Assembly: GCA_050331695.1 (NCBI GenBank)
Contig: JBHJGP010000032.1
Coordinates: 1 to 50,288 of the forward strand
Source: JBHJGP01 sp050331695
Lineage (GTDB): Bacteria > Pseudomonadota > Alphaproteobacteria > Geminicoccales > Geminicoccaceae
Direction: 5' to 3'
DNA length: 50,288 nt
Position numbers and translations under genes: made by a program. The notes under the pieces were generated by a model, which was not told the DNA's origin, ran no database searches, and worked only from the letters and a program-made list of their open reading frames with translations. The number at the start of each line of letters is the position of its first letter. Within the stretch, counting starts at the first letter, position 1. Shown one piece after another: positions 1 to 9,165 of the stretch.

Positions 1-1259
<1,259 letters not shown>

Positions 1260-1406
1260 CTGCACAACCTTCGCGACGCGGGAAAACCGTCGATCCAAAG
1301 TAACTTATAGTCGAGGACCAGGGTTTCGGGGAAGGCCAAATGACGCCCGTTCCCCTGGCACGACCACAAGTTATAGTGGCCCTGTTAAACTCATATGGGT
1401 GTGACG

Positions 1407-2246
1407 ATGGCTACAATTCCAGCTTTTCGCAATGAAGATCTGGGTTCATCCCCCCTGCGCCAGGACACTGTGGCAACGGCGCAACGAGCGCGCCAGTCCA
1501 TTCGCCACGGCCAGCACCGAGGTCCGACGGCGGCACTGGCACCCGGCTTCGTCCAGGCCAACCTCGCCATTTTGCCGGCGGATTGGGCCTTCGAGTTCCT
1601 TCAGTTTTGCCACAAGAATCCGAAACCTTGCCCGCTTCTGGCGGTCAGCGAGCCTGGGTCGCCGAACCTGCCTGCCTGGGGCGAGGATCTCGACATTCGG
1701 ACCGACCTCCCGGCCTATCGCGTGTTTCAAGACGGCGTCGCGGTCGACGAGGTGAGCGATCTGAACGCGCTCTGGCGGGAGGATTTCGTCAGCTTTGCCT
1801 TAGGTTGCTCCTTTTCGTTCGAGGAAGCGCTGATCGAAGCCGGCCTCGAGGTTCGCCATCACAAGCTGAACCGCAACGTGCCCATGTACCGCACATCCAT
1901 CGACACGAGCCCGGCCGGCCGGTTCGAAGGCAAAATGGTCGTCTCCATGCGTCCCTATCGGCCGGCCGACGCGATCCGCGCCGTTCAGGTGACCAGCCGC
2001 TTTCCCAATGTTCACGGCGCACCGATCCATTTGGGCATGCCCGAGGCGATCGGGATCGACAGCGTCACTTCTGCGGATTTCGGTGACGACCCCATCATTC
2101 ATGATGGCGAGATGCCGGTCTTTTGGGCCTGTGGGGTTACGCCTCAGGTGATCATCGAAAAGGCGAAGCCGCCCGTCTGCATTACACACAAACCAGGCCA
2201 CATGCTGATCACCGATCGCAGCAATGCCAGCCTTGCGGTCATCTGA
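1407..2246 (+). CDS. Putative hydro-lyase, DUF1445 / YcsI / D-glutamate cyclase-like family
   Basis: A protein of 279 residues, the normal length for the DUF1445 putative hydro-lyase family. It shows the family's conserved blocks: FxLGCSFSFE near the middle, NVPMYRT, SMRP, and the C-terminal ITHKPGHMLITD. Some relatives are annotated as D-glutamate cyclases, but the substrate here cannot be read from the sequence. The start is uncertain: ATG 1395 and ATG 1407 are in frame and neither has a clear Shine-Dalgarno site. It is divergent from clpX across about 140 bases and overlaps recX by 23 bases, suggesting one transcript. Confidence 0.88.
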   Translation: MATIPAFRNEDLGSSPLRQDTVATAQRARQSIRHGQHRGPTAALAPGFVQANLAILPADWAFEFLQFCHKNPKPCPLLAVSEPGSPNLPAWGEDLDIRTDLPAYRVFQDGVAVDEVSDLNALWREDFVSFALGCSFSFEEALIEAGLEVRHHKLNRNVPMYRTSIDTSPAGRFEGKMVVSMRPYRPADAIRAVQVTSRFPNVHGAPIHLGMPEAIGIDSVTSADFGDDPIIHDGEMPVFWACGVTPQVIIEKAKPPVCITHKPGHMLITDRSNASLAVI

Positions 2247-2772
2247 CCGTCCGCTCGATCTGACCACGGTCAAGGATTGGGCGTTCGGCTATGTCGCGCG
2301 CTATGCCAGTTCGACCGCCCGTCTCCGGCGGGTCCTTCTTCGCCGCGCGCGGCGCTACGGCTATGAGGACACCGTCAGCGAACCGCTGATCGACAAGGCC
2401 ATCGCCACCGTCGTCGAACTCGGGCTGATCGACGACGCGGCCTACGCCCGTTCGCTCGAACGCCGGTTCGATGAACGGGGCCGGTCGACACGGGCCCTGG
2501 TATCGGCACTCGCCGAGAAAGGCGTGGCCCGCGAGATCATCGACGATCTGGTCGGATCCCGAAGCCGGGCTGATGAGATGCGGTCTGCGTTGGCCCTGGC
2601 CCGGCGCCGGCGGCTGGGCCCGTTCCGCCGGTCATCGGACCAAGGCGACGCCAGTTTTGAGCTGCGCCTTAAAGAGCTTGCGGTCCTGGCCCGTGCGGGC
2701 TTCGATGCGGCGATCGCCCGTCGGATTGTGACGGCGTCGAGCGAGGACGACCTTCACGACCCCGACCGCTGA
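2224..2772 (+). CDS. recX: RecX-family regulatory protein
   Basis: A protein of 182 residues resembling RecX, a small helical-repeat protein that modulates RecA filaments. The arginine-rich helices, the segment with LGLIDDAAYARSLERRFDERG, and the alternating ALxxKGVxxEII pattern fit the family. It starts inside the last codons of the hydro-lyase gene (ATG 2224), implying translational coupling. It is not next to recA in this window. It ends 22 bases before ipdC. Confidence 0.85.
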   Translation: MPALRSSDRPLDLTTVKDWAFGYVARYASSTARLRRVLLRRARRYGYEDTVSEPLIDKAIATVVELGLIDDAAYARSLERRFDERGRSTRALVSALAEKGVAREIIDDLVGSRSRADEMRSALALARRRRLGPFRRSSDQGDASFELRLKELAVLARAGFDAAIARRIVTASSEDDLHDPDR

Positions 2773-2794
2773 CCGCCTGAGAGGTCTTGCGCCC

Positions 2795-4414
2795 ATGCGT
2801 CTCGTCGAAGCTCTGCTCAACGCGTTCAAGGATTATGGTGCCAGCGAGGTGTTCGGCATTCCGGGCGATTTCGCCCTTCCTTTCTTTAAGGTGGCCGAAG
2901 AGAGCAACCTCCTGCCGCTCCACACTCTCAGCCACGAACCGGCGGTGGGTTTCGCGGCGGACGCGTCTGCGCGGATGAGGAGCAGGCTCAGCGTCGCGGC
3001 GGTCACTTACGGTGCCGGCGCCTTTAACCTGGTCAACGCTGTCGCCTGTGCCCATGCGGAGAAATCGCCGGTGATCGTGCTGTCGGGGGCGCCTGGCGTG
3101 CGTGAAACCCAGAGCGGCTTTCTGCTCCATCACCAGGGCCCCAAGCTCGACAGTCAGATGCGGGTCTTCGAGGAGATCACCTGCGCCCAGGCCTGCCTAA
3201 ACGACGCCCGCACCGCCCATCTGGAGATCGCCCGAGTGCTGACGACGGCGATCGAACAGGCGAGGCCGGCTTACTTGGAGCTGCCCCGCGACATGGTCAG
3301 CGCCGATGTCGAGCCGGTGCCGGCGTTCCAGCCGAGCCCGGTCAACGACGAGGCGGTGGCCGCGTGCGCCGAGCAGATCATGGATCGCCTTGGCGCCGCC
3401 CAACGGCCGGTCCTGATGGTCGGTGTCGAGGTCCGCCGCTACGGGCTCGAAGAGAAGGTGGCGAAACTTGCTACCACACTCGGCATTCCGGTTGTCACCT
3501 CATTCATGGGCCGCGGTCTTCTGGCAACCAGCGACGCGCCTCTTTGCGGCACCTATTTGGGCATGGCCGGCCGGCCCGAGATCTCGCGCCTGGTCGAGGA
3601 CGCCGACAGTCTGCTCTGCCTGGGCGTCATCCTCTGCGACACGAATTTTGGTGTGAGCGCGGGCCGGCTCGATCTGCGCACCATGATTCAGGCGGCCGAC
3701 CGGGAGGTCGTCTTCGGTCATTTCGTCTATCCCAAGGTGCCGCTGGGTGCCCTGGTCGACGCACTGATCGAACGGGCCGGACCCAAGCCGAGACAGGTGA
3801 CGATACCGACCACCACCTATCCGAGCGGCTTGCCGGCAGATGAAGAACCTCTGACCCCGACCGACATCGCGTCGGCCGTGAACGATTTGTTCGAGCGCGA
3901 AGGTCCGATGCCGATGGCGGCCGACATGGGCGATTGCCTGTTCACCGCCATGGACATCGCTCACACCGAGCTGGTGGCGCCCGGCTATTACGCGGGCATG
4001 GGTTTTGGTGTGCCCGCGGGCCTCGGCATGCAGATCGCCACCGGCCGCCGGGTGTTGATCCTGGTGGGTGATGGCGCTTTCCAGATGACCGGCTGGGAGC
4101 TCGGCAATTGCCGCCGCTTGGGCGTCGATCCGATCGTTCTCCTGTTCAACAATGCCAGCTGGGAGATGCTCCGGGCGTTCCAACCGGAATCCCGCTTCAA
4201 CGATCTCGACGATTGGCATTTCGCGGAGACGGCCGCGGCGCTCGGCGGCGACGGCCGCCGGGTCACGACCCGAGCCGAACTGACTGATGCTTTGACCAAC
4301 GCCCATCGGACGAAAGGTCGTTTCCAACTGATCGAAGCGATGCTGCCGCGGGGCGCTCTGTCCAACACGCTGAAACAGTTCACCGAAAGCGTCGCCCGGC
4401 TGCACTCACCCTGA
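2795..4414 (+). CDS. ipdC: Phenylpyruvate/indole-3-pyruvate decarboxylase (thiamine diphosphate enzyme)
   Basis: A 539-residue ThDP-dependent decarboxylase. Features include the N-terminal FGIPGDFALPFF, the catalytic Glu at position 48 in SHEPAVGFAADA, a central DHS-like domain, and the C-terminal ThDP/Mg binding block GDGAFQMTGWELGN ending in FNN (about 424-452). From memory it closely resembles the Azospirillum brasilense enzyme, which converts phenylpyruvate and indole-3-pyruvate to the aldehydes, a step toward phenylacetic acid and indole-3-acetic acid. A SD-like GAGAGG lies about 11 bases before the ATG. Substrate preference (phenyl versus indole) is inferred from family only. Confidence 0.92.
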   Translation: MRLVEALLNAFKDYGASEVFGIPGDFALPFFKVAEESNLLPLHTLSHEPAVGFAADASARMRSRLSVAAVTYGAGAFNLVNAVACAHAEKSPVIVLSGAPGVRETQSGFLLHHQGPKLDSQMRVFEEITCAQACLNDARTAHLEIARVLTTAIEQARPAYLELPRDMVSADVEPVPAFQPSPVNDEAVAACAEQIMDRLGAAQRPVLMVGVEVRRYGLEEKVAKLATTLGIPVVTSFMGRGLLATSDAPLCGTYLGMAGRPEISRLVEDADSLLCLGVILCDTNFGVSAGRLDLRTMIQAADREVVFGHFVYPKVPLGALVDALIERAGPKPRQVTIPTTTYPSGLPADEEPLTPTDIASAVNDLFEREGPMPMAADMGDCLFTAMDIAHTELVAPGYYAGMGFGVPAGLGMQIATGRRVLILVGDGAFQMTGWELGNCRRLGVDPIVLLFNNASWEMLRAFQPESRFNDLDDWHFAETAAALGGDGRRVTTRAELTDALTNAHRTKGRFQLIEAMLPRGALSNTLKQFTESVARLHSP

Positions 4415-4449
4415 CGATGGTGGGCGCGCAAATCCGCGATCGAAAAAAT

Positions 4450-4484
4450 GTGACAAGTCTTTGAAAGAGGTTTTCAAAGGTCAC
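4450..4484. repeat. Inverted repeat between ipdC and porin
   Basis: A perfect 8-bp dyad (CTTTGAAA at 4459-4466, TTTCAAAG at 4472-4479) has a 5-base loop. It is extended by GTGAC (4450-4454) and GTCAC (4480-4484), with four unpaired bases on the left. It lies 36 bases after the ipdC stop and 55 before the porin start. No T-tract follows, so it is either a weak terminator or an operator for the porin promoter. Confidence 0.6.
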
Positions 4485-4538
4485 GTGTTGTGACTAGTCT
4501 GCGCTCCTGCCGATGGCCTCACGGGGAGCGAGGACAAG

Positions 4539-5768
4539 ATGAAAACATCCATCGGGCACGGGCTGACCGGTTTCGCTTTCGCTGCCGGCTTGGGCGCTGC
4601 CGGCTCGGCTTGGGCACAGTCCACCGAGGACCTGCAAAGACAGATCGATGCCCTCCAGCGGCAGATCGAAGAGCTGAAGGCGCAGGTCGAAAGCGCCAAC
4701 GAGACGGCCGAGCGTGCCGAGCAGGCCAGCGAAGCGGCGGCGAAGGATGAAGGCCCGTTCGTCGAGCCGGGCAACGACAGAATCCGGTTATCTCTTTCTG
4801 GTCAGGTCAATCGCGGTCTTCTGATCACCGATGATGGCGAGGACACTGACCTCTTTCACGTCGACAATGACCACAGCTCGACCCGGGTCCGGTTCATCGG
4901 CGAGGGCGAACTGGACAATGGTGTTACCGTCGGCACCAACATCGAGGTTCAGTTCGAAAGCAACTCCACCGCCGCCGTCAGCCAGGATGCCGAGACGGTT
5001 GGTCCAGACAATTTCACCGAGCGCAAATTGGAGCTGTTTTTCGGCCATCCGGACTATGGTCTTTTGTCTGTTGGCCAGGGCGATGTCGCGTCCAACAGCA
5101 CGTCCGAGGTCGATCTATCCGGTACCACGGTGATCGGCTATTCGGGCATCGTCGATTTCGCCGGCGGCATTCAGTTCCGCGACGGTGACGGCGAACTGTC
5201 GGGCACCGATATCGGTGATACGTTCAGCAATCTCGACGGCTTCTCACGTCTCGACCGGCTTCGCTACGACACACCCCGGTTTGGTGGTTTCATGCTGTCG
5301 GCGTCGGCGATCAGCGACGGTCTCCAGGACGTGGCGCTTCGCTTTAATCGGGCTTTCGGTGACGACCGGGTCGCGGCGGGTTTCGCCTATGGCAATGGTG
5401 ACGGGGAGTTCAACCGGTTCAACGGCTCCGTGTCATGGCTCGCCGGCGGCGGTCTCAACCTGACCTTTGCCGGTGGCGTCGATGACACGGACGAAGGTTC
5501 AAACCCGTACTTCGTCTACGGCAAGATCGGCTACCAGCTACAGGAGGTCGAACTGGGCACCACCGCGCTCGCCGTTGATGCCTACTATGGCGAGAACTTC
5601 GACCTGGACGGCGACGAATCCTTCACCGGCGGGCTTTACATGGTTCAGAACATCACGGAGATTGCGACCGAGCTCTACATGGGTGGCCGCGTTTACGACG
5701 TGAACCGCGATGGTGAGGATTTCGACGAGATCTTCGCGCTGCTCACCGGTGCCCGGGTCAGGTTCTGA
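4539..5768 (+). CDS. Outer-membrane porin with N-terminal coiled coil
   Basis: A 409-residue protein. It has a signal peptide (cleavage after AxA near residue 26), then a heptad-like stretch (TEDLQRQIDALQRQIEELKAQ) that should form a trimeric coiled coil, then an Asp/Gly-rich beta-barrel ending in RVRF. The terminal Phe is the outer-membrane assembly signal. It resembles alphaproteobacterial Gram-negative porins (porin_4-like). A good SD (GAGG) sits six bases before ATG 4539. Its stop overlaps the start of a small lipoprotein gene. The transported solute is unknown. Confidence 0.9.
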   Translation: MKTSIGHGLTGFAFAAGLGAAGSAWAQSTEDLQRQIDALQRQIEELKAQVESANETAERAEQASEAAAKDEGPFVEPGNDRIRLSLSGQVNRGLLITDDGEDTDLFHVDNDHSSTRVRFIGEGELDNGVTVGTNIEVQFESNSTAAVSQDAETVGPDNFTERKLELFFGHPDYGLLSVGQGDVASNSTSEVDLSGTTVIGYSGIVDFAGGIQFRDGDGELSGTDIGDTFSNLDGFSRLDRLRYDTPRFGGFMLSASAISDGLQDVALRFNRAFGDDRVAAGFAYGNGDGEFNRFNGSVSWLAGGGLNLTFAGGVDDTDEGSNPYFVYGKIGYQLQEVELGTTALAVDAYYGENFDLDGDESFTGGLYMVQNITEIATELYMGGRVYDVNRDGEDFDEIFALLTGARVRF

Positions 5769-5917
5769 TGCGAATGCTCTTGTGCATGATCCTGGTGCTC
5801 GCGCTCGCGGCGTGCACGGCTGGCGAGCCGTTCGACTACACCGAGGTCGATGAATTGCCGGATGAGCCGGGCCTGTTCACCGGCGAGGACGGCGAATACG
5901 TCATCGACGGCCGCTAG
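5768..5917 (+). CDS. Small lipoprotein (49 aa) coupled to porin
   Basis: The ATG overlaps the porin stop (TGATG). The protein starts MRMLLCMILVLALAAC, a short signal with a lipobox LAAC (Cys16), and continues into an acidic tail of about 33 residues containing PDEPGLFTGEDGEY. Short alphaproteobacterial lipoproteins with a similar GxFTGEDGE tail exist, but no function is known to me. The overlap with the porin suggests an outer-membrane role. The codon pattern and lipobox make it a believable gene despite its size. Confidence 0.75.
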   Translation: MRMLLCMILVLALAACTAGEPFDYTEVDELPDEPGLFTGEDGEYVIDGR

Positions 5918-5954
5918 CCTTGTGATCGATTGGCGGCGCGCCTAAACAGCCGCC

Positions 5955-6677
5955 ATGCAACAAAACTCCCCGCGGCCGCTCATCGGCCTCACCCTCGATA
6001 GCGAGGGCGCCGGCGGCTATGCCAAGCTGCCCTGGTACGCACTTCGCCAAAACTATTGTGATGCCATCGTGCGCGCCGGCGGCGTTCCGTTACCGCTTCC
6101 CCACGAGCCGGATCTGGTCGACGCCTATCTGGACGCGATCGACGGGCTGGTGGTCACGGGCGGCGCCTTCGACATCGATCCCAGCTACTATGGCGGCGGC
6201 GCAGCCCACGAGACCGTTGTGACCAAGGACAAACGGACCGCCTTCGAATTTGCCGTCACCAAGGGCGCGCTCGAGCGAGACATGCCGGTCTTCGGCATTT
6301 GCGGCGGTCAGCAATTGTTGAACGTGGTTTTGGGCGGCTCCCTCATCCAGCACATTCCGGATGCGATCACGGACGCGCTGGCCCACGAACAACCCAATCC
6401 CAGGACCGAACCCGGCCATGATGTGGAGATCGAACGGGCCAGTCTGCTTCACAAGATCGCCGGGGCGATCAGGCTGCCAGTCAACAGCGCGCACCATCAG
6501 GCCGCTGACGGGGTCGGGCCCGGGGTGGTGGTGAGTGCCCGCGCGCCGGACGGCGTGATCGAGGGTATCGAGGCGCCGGCGTACCGGTGGTGTGTGGGTG
6601 TCCAATGGCACCCGGAATACCGGATCAGCACGGCGGACGACGCGCTCTTCACCTCGTTCGTCGCCGCCGCCCGCTAG
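5955..6677 (+). CDS. Gamma-glutamyl-GABA hydrolase-like protein (peptidase C26, class I GATase fold)
   Basis: A 240-residue protein of the PuuD-like family. The nucleophile Cys116 lies in FGICGGQQ, and the C-terminal VQWHPE supplies His and Glu of the triad. GLVVTGGAFDIDP marks the oxyanion region. Family members hydrolyse gamma-glutamyl amides such as gamma-glutamyl-GABA in polyamine breakdown, but no other putrescine genes are near. A GGCGGC/GCCGCC hairpin (5932-5954) abuts the start codon and no SD is visible. Confidence 0.85.
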   Translation: MQQNSPRPLIGLTLDSEGAGGYAKLPWYALRQNYCDAIVRAGGVPLPLPHEPDLVDAYLDAIDGLVVTGGAFDIDPSYYGGGAAHETVVTKDKRTAFEFAVTKGALERDMPVFGICGGQQLLNVVLGGSLIQHIPDAITDALAHEQPNPRTEPGHDVEIERASLLHKIAGAIRLPVNSAHHQAADGVGPGVVVSARAPDGVIEGIEAPAYRWCVGVQWHPEYRISTADDALFTSFVAAAR

Positions 6678-6687
6678 GTCGCTTCTG

Positions 6688-7416
6688 TTGAGCGAACGAA
6701 TCGCAAAGCGCATGGCCCGGGCCGGTGTCGGCTCCAGGCGGGAAGCCGAACGCTGGATCACCGATGGACGGGTGGCTTTGGACGGGGTGCCGGTGACGAC
6801 GCCGGCGACCCTGGTCGAGGCGAGCCAGAAGATCACCCTGGACGGCGAGCCGATACCCGAGCCCCAGGCAGCGGTTCTGGTGCGTTTTCACAAACCCAAG
6901 GGCCTGATCACCGCCAGGCGGGATCCGGAGGGGCGGCCCACGATCTACGATCGGCTGGCGCCCGAGTTCGGCGCGCTCATGCCGATCGGCCGATTGGACC
7001 TCAATTCCGAGGGGCTTTTGCTTCTGACCAATGACGGCGGGCTGAAGCGGCACATCGAGCTGCCGTCGACCGGTTGGCGCCGGCGCTACCGGGTTCGTGT
7101 CTACGGCCGGGTCCAGCTAGAGACCTTGAAGCCTTTGAGCGACGGGATCACCGTCGACGGGGTTCGCTTCGGCCCGATCGAGGCCCGGATCGAGCAGCAA
7201 AAGGGGGCCAATGGCTGGCTCGAGGTGGGCTTGCGCGAGGGCAAGAACCGGGAGGTGCGGAAGGCGATGGAACATATCGGGCTTCAGGTGAACCGATTGA
7301 TCCGGACCGCTTACGGACCCTTTCAGTTGGGTAGCCTTAAGGTTGGCCAGGCGGCGGTCGTGCCGGCGAAGGTCATGCGCGAGCAATTGGGCAAAGGCGT
7401 GGTCGACGGCCTATGA
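6688..7416 (+). CDS. rluB: rRNA pseudouridine synthase, RluB/RsuA family
   Basis: A protein of 242 residues from TTG 6688, chosen because an N-terminal S4 RNA-binding domain begins at once (SERIAKRMARAGVGSRREAE) and the previous gene ends at 6677. The catalytic block GRLDLNSEGLLLLTNDG (about residues 98-114) carries the essential Asp. LREGKNREVRK is the second family motif. RluB modifies U2605 of 23S rRNA in E. coli; the exact target here is inferred. It overlaps rsmD by four bases (ATGA). Confidence 0.88.
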   Translation: MSERIAKRMARAGVGSRREAERWITDGRVALDGVPVTTPATLVEASQKITLDGEPIPEPQAAVLVRFHKPKGLITARRDPEGRPTIYDRLAPEFGALMPIGRLDLNSEGLLLLTNDGGLKRHIELPSTGWRRRYRVRVYGRVQLETLKPLSDGITVDGVRFGPIEARIEQQKGANGWLEVGLREGKNREVRKAMEHIGLQVNRLIRTAYGPFQLGSLKVGQAAVVPAKVMREQLGKGVVDGL

Positions 7417-7994
7417 GCTTACGGATCCTAGCCGGCCAGCGGCGGGGTTTGAAACTGGCGGCCCCGGAAGACCGGAGCCTACGGCCGACCTCCGCCCGGG
7501 CGCGCGAAGCGCTGTTCAACCGTCTCAGGGACCGATGGGGCGACCCTTCCGACCTCGCTTTTCTGGATGTCTTCGCCGGTACTGGTGCCGTCGGACTGGA
7601 AGCGCTGTCAGCCGGCTTCGACCACGTCACCTTCATCGAGAACGATCCGGCAGCGCTAAGACTTTTGGAGAAAAATCGCCAGCTCATGAACGCGCCCCAC
7701 AACAGCCGGGTGCTCCGCCAGGACGCTTCCAAGCTTGGTCCGTCGTTCCGGCGGTTCGACGTCGTTTATCTGGATCCGCCTTACGGATCCGGCCTGATCG
7801 GCCCCGCCCTCAACGGCTTGGTGCGCCAGGCATGGCTTGCCGAGGAAGCCTGGCTGATCGTCGAGCTGGAGCGAAAGGGCGAGGTGGTGCCACCTCCCGG
7901 CCTGGAGCTCGAGGAGACGCGCGGCTACGGCGCCGGCAAGCTCGGCTTTCTCACAAACCGCCCTCCGCCCAGACCAGAAGTGCCGTCACCGTGA
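7413..7994 (+). CDS. rsmD: 16S rRNA (guanine(966)-N(2))-methyltransferase RsmD
   Basis: A 193-residue methyltransferase. It has LRILAGQRRG and RPTSARAREALFN at the N-terminus, the SAM-binding DVFAGTGAVGLEALSAG, and the catalytic DPPYGSG near residue 120. The start ATG 7413 overlaps the pseudouridine synthase stop, so two rRNA modification enzymes are translationally coupled. The 3' end overlaps the convergent AEC transporter gene by 44 bases. Confidence 0.93.
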   Translation: MSLRILAGQRRGLKLAAPEDRSLRPTSARAREALFNRLRDRWGDPSDLAFLDVFAGTGAVGLEALSAGFDHVTFIENDPAALRLLEKNRQLMNAPHNSRVLRQDASKLGPSFRRFDVVYLDPPYGSGLIGPALNGLVRQAWLAEEAWLIVELERKGEVVPPPGLELEETRGYGAGKLGFLTNRPPPRPEVPSP

Positions 7995-8877
7995 GCACTG
8001 AGGCCAGGTGGGTGAACAAGACGACGCTCGAGGCGCGACGGACGTAGACCTCGTAGCGCTGCGCCAGGACGAAAACGCTGGCGCCCGCGGGCAGGGCGGC
8101 GACGATGACCGTCGCCAGCGCCATGGTCGGCTCCAGCGGGATGATGACATAGGCGAACAGCGCCACCAGAAGCGGATGGACCAGCAGTTTCAGTGCTGAG
8201 GTGAGAAAAATCTCCCGTTTCGCCTCGGTCACCGGCACACCCACCAGGGAGCCGCCAAGAGCGAATAGCGCGCAAGGCACGGTCGCGGCGGACAGCGTGT
8301 CGAGATAGCCCATCAGGGGTGCGGGCAGGGTGAGCCCGGCAAGCGCCACGGCGAAGCCGCCGAAAACGGCGATGATCAGCGGGTTCTTGATGAGATTGAG
8401 CGCGATCCGGGCGAGTTTGACACTGCCCCGGTCGCTCTCGATGGCGATGATCGCCATCGGCGAGATGATCAGATTGTCGAGGGTCAGGACCAGAACGGCC
8501 GCTAGCGCCGCCTCGTCACCGCCCAGGGTCAGCAACAAAGGGATGCCCATATAGCCGGAGTTGGCCCAACAGGTGCTGAGACCGCGGATCGCCGCCTCGC
8601 CCACGGCTCTCTTCATCAGCCATCGGACGGTCGCCGTGGTCACCAGCATCAGGCCGATCGTCGGCAGGTAGTAGGCCACGAAAAACCGCGGATCGAAAAG
8701 GCTCTCGAGTGGCGCCTCGATGACCTTGACGAATAGGAGCGAGGGCAACGCGAAGTAGAAAACGACGCCGTTCAGGCCCTGCACAGCGTTCTCGCCCATG
8801 AGCTTCCAGCGGATCGCGGCATAACCTGTGAAAATGAGCGCGAAGAACGGCAAAGCGACGATCAGAATGGCGTTCAA
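7951..8877 (-). CDS. AEC (auxin efflux carrier) family transporter
   Basis: About 308 residues from TTG 8877. The frame is open to an ATG at 8949, but that would add a hydrophilic 24-residue leader to a family that begins directly with a membrane helix (NAILIVALPFFALIFTGYAA). A GGAAAG lies upstream of the TTG. There are roughly ten hydrophobic helices in two halves. WANSGYMGIPL in the first half and PAGASVFVLAQRY in the second are family-typical. Members are secondary carriers for malonate-like or other organic anions; the substrate is not predictable. Confidence 0.85.
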   Translation of the reverse strand: MNAILIVALPFFALIFTGYAAIRWKLMGENAVQGLNGVVFYFALPSLLFVKVIEAPLESLFDPRFFVAYYLPTIGLMLVTTATVRWLMKRAVGEAAIRGLSTCWANSGYMGIPLLLTLGGDEAALAAVLVLTLDNLIISPMAIIAIESDRGSVKLARIALNLIKNPLIIAVFGGFAVALAGLTLPAPLMGYLDTLSAATVPCALFALGGSLVGVPVTEAKREIFLTSALKLLVHPLLVALFAYVIIPLEPTMALATVIVAALPAGASVFVLAQRYEVYVRRASSVVLFTHLASVLTVTALLVWAEGGL

Positions 8878-8966
8878 GGAGCTTTCTTTCCGTGAGGAGA
8901 CCAGGGCGGTCTGAGTCCGTCTGGGCGCTGGTAAATGGCTCAAACTCATGGGAATCGAGCGTCTTT

Positions 8967-9028
8967 CATCCGATCACGTGTTTCAACCTGATCGGATGGT
9001 GCTCAAGGCAATATCGGCGCTGCCGATA
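8967..9028. repeat. Two dyad-symmetric elements in the AEC/DMT divergent promoter region
   Basis: The first is CATCCGATCA (8967-8976) and TGATCGGATG (8989-8998), a perfect 10-bp dyad with a 12-base spacer; the half-site centres are 22 bp apart, about two helical turns. The second is TATCGGC (9012-9018) and GCCGATA (9022-9028) with a 3-base loop. Both sit upstream of the AEC gene and upstream of the divergent DMT gene, so they are candidate operators. The remainder of the gap, to 9165, shows nothing clear apart from an AAGGGA SD for the DMT gene. Confidence 0.5.
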
Positions 9029-9165
9029 AACCGTTCTCGATCAGAAGAACAGAGCCTGGCCATCGACGCGATGCGGCCATGCAAAGAACGCAGCACTCCT
9101 GTCATCGATTTTCGCGTATTTAGCGAATTGTCGGACCTGCTACTCTATCAAGGGACAGTTGTTTC

